64,000 nt of DNA, from NCBI GenBank assembly GCA_964547995.1, contig CAZJRB010000003.1:1-64000 (forward strand). Direction: 5' to 3'. Source of the stretch: CAZJRB01 sp964547995. GTDB taxonomy: Bacteria; Planctomycetota; Planctomycetia; Pirellulales; Thermoguttaceae. The notes beneath the pieces were generated by a model. The model had not been told where the DNA came from and ran no database searches. It saw only the letters and a program-made list of their open reading frames with translations. Shown piece after piece: positions 1 to 6,861 of this stretch; within the stretch, counting starts at the first letter, position 1; each line of letters begins with the position of its first letter. The position numbers and the translations under genes are program-made.

Positions 1-63
1 GGCGGTGGCGAAGCGGCGGGGAAAGGAGAGGATGTGGATGGAGCCGTGGTAGTGGTCAATCAT
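1..63 (-). CDS. Possible 5' end of a gene running off the left edge
   Basis: Read on the minus strand, an ATG at 63 opens a frame that stays open to the window edge and begins MIDHYHGSIHILSFPRRFAT. Nearly every third codon position is G or C, as in real genes of this genome. Only 21 codons are visible, so no family can be named. It could also be the interior of a relic. Just upstream of it (68-91) is a hairpin with CCGGGC/GCCCGG arms. Confidence 0.2.
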   Translation of the reverse strand, partial: MIDHYHGSIHILSFPRRFATA

Positions 64-127
64 GGCTCCACCGGGCCAAGCCCGGCGGTGGCCAAGCTGT
101 CGTTTACAGTTTATCGAGGTTAATACA

Positions 128-508
128 ATGAAATCAGACAGATACCAGAGGGGATTAAAGAAGTTAATCGAAATGGAGGGCAGTATGGGCAAAGAGGTAA
201 TCAGGAAAATGGAAGAGATTTCTCCTGATTTTGCCCAATACCTGGTTGAATTCGTTTTTGGAGATATCTACAGTCGTCCCGGTTTAGACCTGAAGACAAA
301 GGAGATCATAACATTGTCAAGTATGGTAACCCTGGGAACGGCGCCTCTTCAAGTAAAGGTCCACGTCAATACTGCGCTTAATGTTGGTTGCACGGAACAG
401 GAAATAATTGAAGTCATGCTTCAGACAATTCCTAGCGCCGGCTTCGCAGCCGCAATGAACGGCCTCTTGATAGCAAAAGAGGTTTTCGACGAAAGAAAAA
501 ACAAATAA
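128..508 (+). CDS. Carboxymuconolactone decarboxylase (CMD) family protein
   Basis: A 126-residue protein that fits a single CMD/AhpD-like all-helical domain. The block 'SRPGLDLKTKEIITLSSMV' and the later 'VHVNTALNVGCTEQEIIEVM' are the two usual conserved segments. The second holds a histidine and a cysteine (H-x8-C) but not the CxxC of AhpD peroxidase-type members, so it resembles the gamma-carboxymuconolactone decarboxylase branch, a small oligomeric cytoplasmic enzyme. The start is placed at the ATG at 128, because the upstream in-frame ATG at 62 would add a proline/arginine-rich tail foreign to the family. Codon use is A/T-rich, unlike almost all neighbours, which suggests recent acquisition. 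The substrate cannot be inferred, since no pathway genes are adjacent. Confidence 0.8.
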   Translation: MKSDRYQRGLKKLIEMEGSMGKEVIRKMEEISPDFAQYLVEFVFGDIYSRPGLDLKTKEIITLSSMVTLGTAPLQVKVHVNTALNVGCTEQEIIEVMLQTIPSAGFAAAMNGLLIAKEVFDERKNK

Positions 509-568
509 TTGATAACCAGTCGCCGGGCACCCGTCATCGAATGTCTGCCGCTCCTTCGCCAGAAGCCT

Positions 569-602
569 GTAGGGTGGGTGCTCGCACCCACGCGCAGCGT
601 GC
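569..602. repeat. Short dispersed palindrome, GTAGGGTGGGTGC family
   Basis: A hairpin with perfect 8-bp arms GTGGGTGC (574-581) and GCACCCAC (584-591) around a two-base loop, preceded by GTAGG and followed by GCGCAGCGTGC. The same unit recurs twice at 11185-11260, so it is a dispersed family and not a one-off terminator. Confidence 0.6.
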
Positions 603-639
603 TTTTGTGCCGTTCGGGGCTCGGGGCTGGGGGTTAGGG

Positions 640-850
640 ATTTGGGATTTGCGGTTCGGATTTCGGATTTCTTACTTCCCCATTCCCACTTCCGCATTCC
701 AACCTTCCGATTCCCACTTCCCCATCCGCACTTCCCCCTTCCGCATTCCGCATTCCGCCTTCCTCCTTCCGACCTGCGCATTCCGCCTTCTGCTCCCCCA
801 ATTTACAATTCTCATTTTACAATCTCCAATTTACAATTCCCTCCATCCGG
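640..850. repeat. Low-complexity pyrimidine-rich tract
   Basis: Degenerate repetition of units such as ATTCCGCATTCC, TTCCCACTTCC and ATTTACAATTC, with no coding bias. It fills much of the gap 509-1100 and has a counterpart of similar character at 5180-5405 beyond the four-gene module. Confidence 0.6.
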
Positions 851-1025
851 ATCAACCAGCCCCCACACGGATTTTTCCCCGCTCCGCCCCAAGCTGGATC
901 TAGCTGGGGCTAAAGCATTGCCAGACAACGCTTTACGCCAACTCCTTGGGTGTTTTCGCGCAATTCGTACAGGCGCGAGTCTGCCAAGTCGATTTACATA
1001 TACTGACATAACATTAGAAAGAGGC

Positions 1026-1054
1026 TTGACTTTGTAAGTCACCGCGTCTATAAT
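1026..1054 (+). promoter_or_regulatory. Sigma-70-type promoter of the QueC-like/ImmA/PIN operon
   Basis: The -35 is TTGACT (1026-1031) and the -10 is a perfect TATAAT (1049-1054), with a 17-bp spacer. Predicted transcription start is near 1060, about 40 bases before the ATG at 1101. It is one of the best sigma-70 matches seen in the window. Confidence 0.7.
1028..1040. promoter_or_regulatory. Candidate operator overlapping the -35 element
   Basis: A perfect inverted repeat, GACTT-TGT-AAGTC, covers the 3' part of the -35 and the start of the spacer. Third in the operon is an XRE-type DNA-binding protein, so autoregulation here is a reasonable inference. The arms are only 5 bp. Confidence 0.3.
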
Positions 1055-1100
1055 TCACTTGAGCGTGAAAGACGCACCCTGGCAATTTGGACGAATACCA

Positions 1101-1682
1101 ATGGCCGAGAATGAATCCCTCGATCTCGGGAACCCCGGGGCTCAGCGCTGGAAGCAGGTCCACGACGCTGTTCGCAAGGGGCAGCCGGTAGAAAATGTCG
1201 CCAATAAGGTGGAGCGGACTCTACCGGCTGCACTCCGAAAGGCATTCAAAGAGTTCGCCGAGAAGGGCGTCTCGTTCAAGGAGTTTCTTGCGAATCGCGA
1301 CGATCCCGGAGCACTGCTGAGACTCGTGCGGAAATGCCAAGGCCACGAGTACGCCCATCTGTTTGTTGAAACCACAGCCGCGGAGCCGGCCAGCGATGAC
1401 CGCCGACTCGTCGCTGCTTACCTTGACGGGATCATCGAGCGGGTGACCGACCAGATAGCTCAGACGGTGGCAGGAACGCGGCAATGGCCCAGCTTCCCCG
1501 ACATTAGGCACTATCTTGGGCAAGTGAAGCAGCAGGTCCAACCGGACGTGCAGCGCATCGCCGACAAGCTGGCGGACGACCCGACCTCGAAACCCACAGC
1601 CCGCAGAAGCAAAAAGGGAGAGCGTACTGATCCGACGAAGGAAATGATGGATATGTCCTTGCTGGGAATGACCAAGAAATGA
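1101..1682 (+). CDS. Unknown helical protein, first gene of the QueC-like module
   Basis: A 193-residue protein I do not recognise. It looks mostly helical and highly charged, with an Arg/Lys-rich segment near residues 170-180 (ARRSKKGER) and a short hydrophobic end, MSLLGMTKK. The ATG at 1101 is preferred; GTG at 1065 and TTG at 1061 are in frame, but the first lies almost on the predicted transcription start. The stop overlaps the next start as ATGA (1679-1682), which points to translational coupling with the QueC-like enzyme. Its position directly before a QueC-like gene is that of qatB before qatC in the Qat anti-phage system, so it may be the partner or substrate of that enzyme (inference from position only; similarity to QatB cannot be judged by eye). 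Confidence 0.7.
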   Translation: MAENESLDLGNPGAQRWKQVHDAVRKGQPVENVANKVERTLPAALRKAFKEFAEKGVSFKEFLANRDDPGALLRLVRKCQGHEYAHLFVETTAAEPASDDRRLVAAYLDGIIERVTDQIAQTVAGTRQWPSFPDIRHYLGQVKQQVQPDVQRIADKLADDPTSKPTARRSKKGERTDPTKEMMDMSLLGMTKK

Positions 1683-3070
1683 CCCCTTACACGATCATCT
1701 TTCGTGAATCTGGCGGTGCTCATTCAACGGCGCTGACTGCTGGTCAGCATTTCCGGTGCGACATCGAAGAATACGAAGGGTTCTTCGGCGAACCACTGCC
1801 GGCGCTGCTCGTCGATCTGCTGCGCATTGCATCAGGCATCTACGTCGTTGATCGGCTTATCAAGCGCAGACGCCAAGAGCAGCGGCGGTGGTGGTCACGG
1901 TCGCTGTCGCTCAAAGTGGGCCTCCTGGAGCCGGACTTCTGGTCGGACCACGAAGTCCACGCTGCATTGACCGAAACCGTCGAGTTCCTGACGGACGACA
2001 CCTGGGAATTCTCGTTCGACAAGGACGACCGACGAAGGGGCCGAAACGGTCAGAAGACGCTCTTCCGCATTTCGCCAGAATCGAGAGTATGTCTTTACAG
2101 CGGCGGCCTGGATTCGGCGGCTGGTCTGGCAAACCGGATCGCTAATGGTCCACAGAGCGAGGTTCTGCCAGTCACCATCTGGCATCAGCCCATCCAGCGG
2201 AGGCTAATTCAGAAGCAGCACAAGCTGCTCACGTCCAAGTACGACGTGTTGATCTCTCCCCTGATCATGAAAGCGGCCCTGATCTGGACGCCGGAAATCC
2301 AACCTTTTCGAGAGGAACTAACGCAGCGCGGCCGGGCATTTCTTTTCACTGCCGCAGGCGCGGTCGCCGCTGCAATGGCTGGCGCTACCTCGGTCGAGAT
2401 ATACGAGTCGGGCATCGGGGCGATCAATCTGCCTTTCATGGCAGGCATGGTCGGATCACGAATGACCAGAAGCGTTCACCCAGAGTTCGTGCGCAACGTG
2501 TCGCGACTTGTCAGCCTCGTTGTGGAGAAGCCGATCACGTTTGCGATTCCTTTCGGCGATCAGACGAAAGGACAACTTGTTAAGGCGGCGGCGGACCACG
2601 GCCTCCACGATCTTGTGCGATCCACCGTCTCGTGCGTTCACTACCCTTTGAGGGAATCGCGACATAAACAGTGCGGCGTCTGTCCGGCCTGCATCTTTCG
2701 GCGGCAAGCCGTGTCAGTCGCAGGAATCCGGGAACCGGCAACCACCTATAAGTACGATCTCTTCGACTCGCCCAGCAAAGCCAATCGCGTCTCGTTGAAG
2801 CGTTTGAAATACATGCGGGCGTTCCTGGATCAGGTCGTTCAACTGGATGAAGTGGCACCCCAACGCCGTCTACCTGCCCGGCTTCGGCGACATCTCTTGG
2901 GAACCCGCATCATAACCGACGAGCAGTCACCGGGACCGATCATCCGTCTCTTGAGTGAATATCGAGACGAATGGCGCGAAATCGCCGCCAGAGCCGCTCG
3001 GCAGGGTTTTTCGTGGGCGGGGCTTCTTGAACCATCAACCCCTCGTCAGGAAGGAGCGAGCCGTGCATGA
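1679..3070 (+). CDS. QueC/QatC-like PP-loop enzyme
   Basis: A 463-residue protein of the QueC family (7-cyano-7-deazaguanine synthase, an ATP pyrophosphatase-fold enzyme). The PP-loop motif SGGLDS lies at residues 141-146. A cysteine cluster C319, C332, C335, C338 (CGVCPAC) matches the zinc-binding cysteines of QueC. Biosynthetic QueC is about 230 residues; this one has about 130 extra N-terminal residues (DLLRIASGIYVVDRL, then a Trp-rich stretch) and a C-terminal extension, as remembered for the defence-associated QatC type. No queuosine genes are nearby, which argues against a role in tRNA modification. It overlaps both neighbours by a few bases in one operon. QueC-family proteins are known in Qat and in type IV CBASS; the context here is different. 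Confidence 0.85.
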   Translation: MTPYTIIFRESGGAHSTALTAGQHFRCDIEEYEGFFGEPLPALLVDLLRIASGIYVVDRLIKRRRQEQRRWWSRSLSLKVGLLEPDFWSDHEVHAALTETVEFLTDDTWEFSFDKDDRRRGRNGQKTLFRISPESRVCLYSGGLDSAAGLANRIANGPQSEVLPVTIWHQPIQRRLIQKQHKLLTSKYDVLISPLIMKAALIWTPEIQPFREELTQRGRAFLFTAAGAVAAAMAGATSVEIYESGIGAINLPFMAGMVGSRMTRSVHPEFVRNVSRLVSLVVEKPITFAIPFGDQTKGQLVKAAADHGLHDLVRSTVSCVHYPLRESRHKQCGVCPACIFRRQAVSVAGIREPATTYKYDLFDSPSKANRVSLKRLKYMRAFLDQVVQLDEVAPQRRLPARLRRHLLGTRIITDEQSPGPIIRLLSEYRDEWREIAARAARQGFSWAGLLEPSTPRQEGASRA

Positions 3071-4283
3071 GCTTGATTCGATAGACCCTCGCACGCTTGG
3101 ACAGCGTATTGCCGAGGCACGTAGGGCAAGGGGCAAGACACAAGAGGAGGTTGCGAGCCATCTGGGTTGCAGCCGACCGACCTATATCGCCATCGAGAAA
3201 GGCGATCGCGCCGTCAAGCCCGAAGAAATCACGAGACTCGCTCCATTTCTCGGGCGAAGGGTCCACGAGCTTGTTCGTCCGGGCGAGCCCGTGGTCGAGC
3301 TACAACCCCACCTGCGTGCCGTGGCTGAGAAGCTCAAAGACAGTGACGAACAGGAGTTGCTCCTGGGCATCGACGAACTCCAGCGACTTGCCGAAGACTA
3401 TCGGGAGCTGGAACGGTGCATGAACGCACCCCTCCGGTTCAACTATCCTCCCGAAGTCAATCTTACGCCCCGCCTCAACGTAACCCACTTGGCCGAGTCC
3501 GTCGCCATTCAAGAACGCCAGCGGCTTGGCCTTGGCGACCAGCCGGTTACGAATCTTCGCAGCATCCTGGAGTGGGATGTTGGGTTGCGCATCTTCTACT
3601 GGGCGCTGCCCTCTGCCATCGCGGGTATGTACGCATACACTCCGGACTTGGGATGCTGCATTCTCATCAACCGGAAGCACCCGGCCGTGCGACAGCGCGT
3701 GTCGATGCTCCACGAATACGGGCACCTGATTGTGGACCGTTTCAAGCCGGGAATCGACTACCTCACTTACGGCGGGCGGAAGCCAGCCAACGAGCGATTT
3801 GCCGAGACGTTCGCCCTCAGCTTCCTGATGCCCCGGAGTTCCGTGCAGCAACGGTTTAACGCCACCGTGGCCACCACCGCCGATTTCCAGGTCGCCGATC
3901 TCTGCCGCCTGAGCCATTTTTACTTCGTGTCGGTCGAGGCCATGAGCCTGCGCCTAGAGCAGTTGGGGCTCACGCCCAAGGGAACCTGGCGGAGCCTCAA
4001 GGAGTCGGGCCTGGCGCCGCGAAGTGCGGCGGCCATTTTGGAACTCTCGTCACATCCGGAAAGCAACGATCCGTACCCAGAGCGGTACAAGTACCTCGCG
4101 GTCCACGCGCTCGAACAGGGCGAGATCAGCCAGGGACAACTGGCCCGTTTCCTGCGATGCGACCCAGTGACGGCCAGGCAAATCGTTGCGCAGTGTCTCA
4201 CGAGTCTGCACGTTGCGGACGACGGACAGCACCGGACGCTCCAGTTGGAATTTCACAAGTCACTACTGGCCGACGCCGAGTAA
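3063..4283 (+). CDS. XRE-family HTH protein with ImmA/IrrE metallopeptidase domain
   Basis: A 406-residue protein. Residues 12-66 are a Cro/C1-type helix-turn-helix (TQEEVASHLGCSRPTYIAIE). Residues about 150-260 are an ImmA/IrrE (M78) zinc peptidase domain with HEYGH at 217-221 and a candidate third ligand in the ERFAETFA segment (E244 or E248). About 140 C-terminal residues include a second region resembling a DNA-binding helix pair (GEISQGQLARFLRCDPVTARQ). The GTG start at 3063 overlaps the QueC-like stop and follows the Shine-Dalgarno AGGAAGGAG; the longer frame from 2955 would overlap by more than 100 bases. Proteins of this class act as repressors or antitoxins inactivated by, or acting through, proteolysis. 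Here it probably senses a trigger and controls the operon or the PIN-like nuclease. Confidence 0.9.
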   Translation: MHELDSIDPRTLGQRIAEARRARGKTQEEVASHLGCSRPTYIAIEKGDRAVKPEEITRLAPFLGRRVHELVRPGEPVVELQPHLRAVAEKLKDSDEQELLLGIDELQRLAEDYRELERCMNAPLRFNYPPEVNLTPRLNVTHLAESVAIQERQRLGLGDQPVTNLRSILEWDVGLRIFYWALPSAIAGMYAYTPDLGCCILINRKHPAVRQRVSMLHEYGHLIVDRFKPGIDYLTYGGRKPANERFAETFALSFLMPRSSVQQRFNATVATTADFQVADLCRLSHFYFVSVEAMSLRLEQLGLTPKGTWRSLKESGLAPRSAAAILELSSHPESNDPYPERYKYLAVHALEQGEISQGQLARFLRCDPVTARQIVAQCLTSLHVADDGQHRTLQLEFHKSLLADAE

Positions 4284-4297
4284 GGAGATGACCGGCG

Positions 4298-4891
4298 ATG
4301 GAGGATCTCGCCGTTGACGCCTGCTGTCTTATCAACCTCTTAGCCGCTGGAAGTATCCTTCCTGCTCCGCCACCCTCGTCGACAAGAAGGAAAACACCCA
4401 AGCCTAAGCAAGGCCACCACGCGCTGCAAGCAGCGCTCCACGTTCCCGCGGCGGTCGCGCAAGAGACTTACTATCTCTTCCAACCGGACAAGGATGATCA
4501 ACTCAAGCTGGTGAAGGTGCCCGTCGATTTGGGGCCCTCTTTCAAGAGCGGTGTTTTGATGCCGTGCGACGTGGAAGGCGAAGAGGAGACCAGACTGTTT
4601 GTGCAGTTTGCTGCAAGGCTCGACGACGGGGAGGCGGCATGTCTGGCCATCGCCAAGAATAGGGGATGGACGCTGGCCACCGATAACCGCCTGGCAACCA
4701 ACCTTGCTGGCCGATTTCGTGTGTCCGTTGTGACGACAGCGGAACTCGTAAAGGAGTGGGCGAAGAAGAGAAGAGCGAACAAGGCCGAGATCGCCAGCAC
4801 ACTGTCGAACATTCAGACTTTTGGCAAGTTTATACCTCGGCCGAGTTCACCGGAAGCGTCATGGTGGTACAGTCACGTCGCAGAGAAGTGA
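4298..4891 (+). CDS. PIN-like nuclease, probable toxin or effector
   Basis: A 197-residue protein with a PIN-type acidic layout: D7 in LAVDACCLINLL, E56 in VAQETYYL, D110/E112 in LDDGEAACLAIA, and D129 in WTLATDNRLA. PIN proteins are metal-dependent ribonucleases, often VapC toxins. It is longer than VapC (about 130) because of a basic Pro/Lys loop at residues 22-40 and a C-terminal tail. A good Shine-Dalgarno (AAGGAGATG) precedes the ATG, 14 bases after the XRE-ImmA stop, so the two are co-translated, as is common for XRE-M78 antitoxin-like proteins paired with PIN-like toxins. Whether the target is RNA is unknown. Confidence 0.8.
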   Translation: MEDLAVDACCLINLLAAGSILPAPPPSSTRRKTPKPKQGHHALQAALHVPAAVAQETYYLFQPDKDDQLKLVKVPVDLGPSFKSGVLMPCDVEGEEETRLFVQFAARLDDGEAACLAIAKNRGWTLATDNRLATNLAGRFRVSVVTTAELVKEWAKKRRANKAEIASTLSNIQTFGKFIPRPSSPEASWWYSHVAEK

Positions 4892-5003
4892 TACGTATCA
4901 CGCTCGCTGCTGGTTGAATCGGGGAGTTCCGTTTCGCTACGACTCGCATATGACTTCACCATGGTCCCAAGCTCCGGCTTGCGACCGCACTTCCGGGAAG
5001 TGT

Positions 5004-5027
5004 GTTCCCAAGCTGGAGCTTGGGAAC
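5004..5027. repeat. Perfect 11-bp-arm palindrome
   Basis: Arms GTTCCCAAGCT and AGCTTGGGAAC are separated by GG. A degenerate half copy (TCCCAAGCTCCGGCTTG) lies just upstream near 4964. A REP-like dispersed element is likely. It could also terminate the PIN operon, but there is no T-run. Confidence 0.6.
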
Positions 5028-5179
5028 AACGGAGAAGACACGCCATGGCGAGTTTCCCCGCTCGTCGGCGGGTGGTCGTGGACCAGGGGCCTTCGGCGCA
5101 GCTTCCGGCCGCGGTGTCGATTAGCCGGCTTCAGCCGGGCTTCTCGGTTCCGGGTTTCAACCATCCGGCGCCGAGCACG

Positions 5180-5405
5180 GCAGACGATAAGGAGGAGGAA
5201 CGGGGAAAGGGGAAATCGGAATGGGGAAGTCGCAAGGGGGAGCAAGAAGTGGATAGCGGGTAGTGGATGGTGGATAGTGGGGGGGAGGAGGGTTGAGAGT
5301 GGAGAGTCGAGAGTTGCGTGCGGACAGCCCACCCCCTGCTCCCCCCAATCCCCAGCCCCTGCCCCCGCTCCCCCCAACCCCCAACCCCGCACCCCCCGAC
5401 GGTGA
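5180..5405. repeat. Low-complexity purine-rich then C-rich tract
   Basis: Runs of GGGGAAA and GGATAGTGG type units, followed by CCCCAGCCCCTGCCCCCGC. No coding bias in any frame. The rest of the 4892-5470 gap holds only the palindrome at 5004. Confidence 0.6.
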
Positions 5406-5470
5406 AAAACTTTGGGAAAACCGGCCGGGCTCGTAAGGTGTGTGAAACGTTTCCCCCATAGCTGCGCCGC

Positions 5471-6463
5471 CTACGGCGTCAACACGATTTTGCCGGCGAG
5501 GGTTCCCTTGCCGCGCAGGGTGTTGTCTTCCTGGAGGCGATGGGCCTTGGCGGCGTCGGCCAGCGGCATGGTGCGGTCGATCCGGGCCTTGAGCTTGCCC
5601 CGGGCCATCCAGCGGTTCATCTCGGCGGCACACTTGCGTTGCTCGTCGGGCGGGGCGTTGAACATCGCAAACCCGAAAACCTTGCAGTCCTTGACGTAGA
5701 ACTGTCCGACGGGAAACGCCGGCTCGCTGTCGCGGCCCGCCATCAGCACGAGCCGCCCTCCCTTGGCCAGGTGCGAAACGGCCTGCCGAAGGTCCTGCTC
5801 GCGCAAGGTTTCGAACCAGACGTCGACCCCGTCGGGGGCAAAGCGCCGCAGGGCGTTGTCGAGGTTGGCCGTATTGTAGTTGATGCCCATCTGGGCGCCC
5901 AACGCGCGAACGGCCTTGACTTTCTCGTCGTTGCTGACGGTGGTCGCGACCCGCCCGCCGATTGCCCGGGCCATCTGGACCACGCAGGAGCCGACGCCCC
6001 CGGTCCCGCCCTGGACGAAGACCAACTCACCCATCTTCAGATTGGCGTCGCGGAACAACCCGAGATGGGCGGTGATGCCGACCAGGGCCAGGGCGGCCGC
6101 CTCGGTCGATGGAACGTCCTCCGGCGTGGGATAGAGCCAACACTCGTCCACCGCGGCATATTCGGCGAACGTCCCCTGACGCCCGAGCAGCCCCTGGTTG
6201 CTCCCCCAAACACGGTCGCCCGGCTTGTACCTCTTCGCCTCCGGCCCCGCCTCTTCGACCACGCCGGCCAGATCGCAGCCGACGACAAACGGCATCGGCA
6301 GATCCATCTTGATCGTGCCGGCACGCAGATAGGTGTCGACCGGATTGACGGCCACCGCCTCGACCTTGACCAGGACCTGACTCCCGGCCGGCGAGGGCTT
6401 TGGCAGGTCGCCGTAGATGATGTTCTTAGGGGAGCCGGTCTTCTCGATATAGGCCGCTTTCAT
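5471..6463 (-). CDS. Zinc-independent quinone oxidoreductase / zeta-crystallin-like MDR dehydrogenase
   Basis: A 330-residue medium-chain dehydrogenase/reductase. It has the GroES-like N-terminal domain (VKVEAVAVNPVDTYLRAG, PFVVGCDLAGVVEEAG) and a Rossmann domain with the nucleotide motif VQGGTGGVGS near residue 150. The catalytic-zinc cysteine cluster of alcohol dehydrogenases is missing, as in NADPH:quinone reductases. Length is normal for the family. The start at 6463 (MKAAYIEKTG) is chosen because it follows AAAAGGAA and matches the family N-terminus; the upstream in-frame ATG would add a non-conserved 16 residues. It stands alone, with its own promoter candidate. The substrate is unknown. 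Confidence 0.9.
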   Translation of the reverse strand: MKAAYIEKTGSPKNIIYGDLPKPSPAGSQVLVKVEAVAVNPVDTYLRAGTIKMDLPMPFVVGCDLAGVVEEAGPEAKRYKPGDRVWGSNQGLLGRQGTFAEYAAVDECWLYPTPEDVPSTEAAALALVGITAHLGLFRDANLKMGELVFVQGGTGGVGSCVVQMARAIGGRVATTVSNDEKVKAVRALGAQMGINYNTANLDNALRRFAPDGVDVWFETLREQDLRQAVSHLAKGGRLVLMAGRDSEPAFPVGQFYVKDCKVFGFAMFNAPPDEQRKCAAEMNRWMARGKLKARIDRTMPLADAAKAHRLQEDNTLRGKGTLAGKIVLTP

Positions 6464-6521
6464 GGGGTTCCTTTTCCACTTCTTCGTGGGAGCGCCGACG
6501 GCGCATGACATTCACTCCAAA

Positions 6522-6548
6522 TGTATACGCCTGGCGAAGTGAAAGCAA
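6522..6548 (-). promoter_or_regulatory. Candidate promoter of the quinone oxidoreductase gene
   Basis: On the minus strand the -35 is TTGCTT (6548-6543) and the -10 is TATACA (6527-6522), with a 15-bp spacer that is a little short. It lies about 60 bases upstream of the start codon. Confidence 0.35.
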
Positions 6549-6861
6549 GGGCCCTCAAAATCATTATGGCAAATGTCCAGCGTACGTGTGACTGATAGGG
6601 AAAGTGACAATTCGTTTGGCGACGCTATCAATGTCGACAGTAGCAAAGAACTTGCCGGAATGAATGCCGTTTTCGCACCCTTTTGGGGCGTTTTGTGTCC
6701 TCGCCGTTGACATATTAAAATGTCTCACACCAAGCAACCGGCCGCTCCGATCGTTCCGCCCCAAGGCCCGTCGCTGGGAGGGGGGTGATACCGGTGAGAA
6801 GACGGCTTTTTACACGTTTCACTCTCCACGCCACAGTACTCGGTGCTCGGTACTCTCAACT
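6549..6861. other. Convergence-side gap without recognisable genes
   Basis: No ORF with this genome's codon bias is seen. TTGACA at 6703-6708, close to TATTAAAATG, could belong to a plus-strand promoter, but no gene follows. The last 60 bases are repetitive (ACTCGGTGCTCGGTACTC). Confidence 0.3.

Noticed and set aside
569..602. Rho-independent terminator of the CMD gene
   Set aside because: The stem is strong, but it lacks a T-run and recurs at 11185-11260 in unrelated context, so a dispersed repeat explains it better.
1679..3070. Ordinary queuosine biosynthesis gene (queC)
   Set aside because: About twice as long as biosynthetic QueC, with the defence-type N-terminal region, and no queD, queE or queF nearby.
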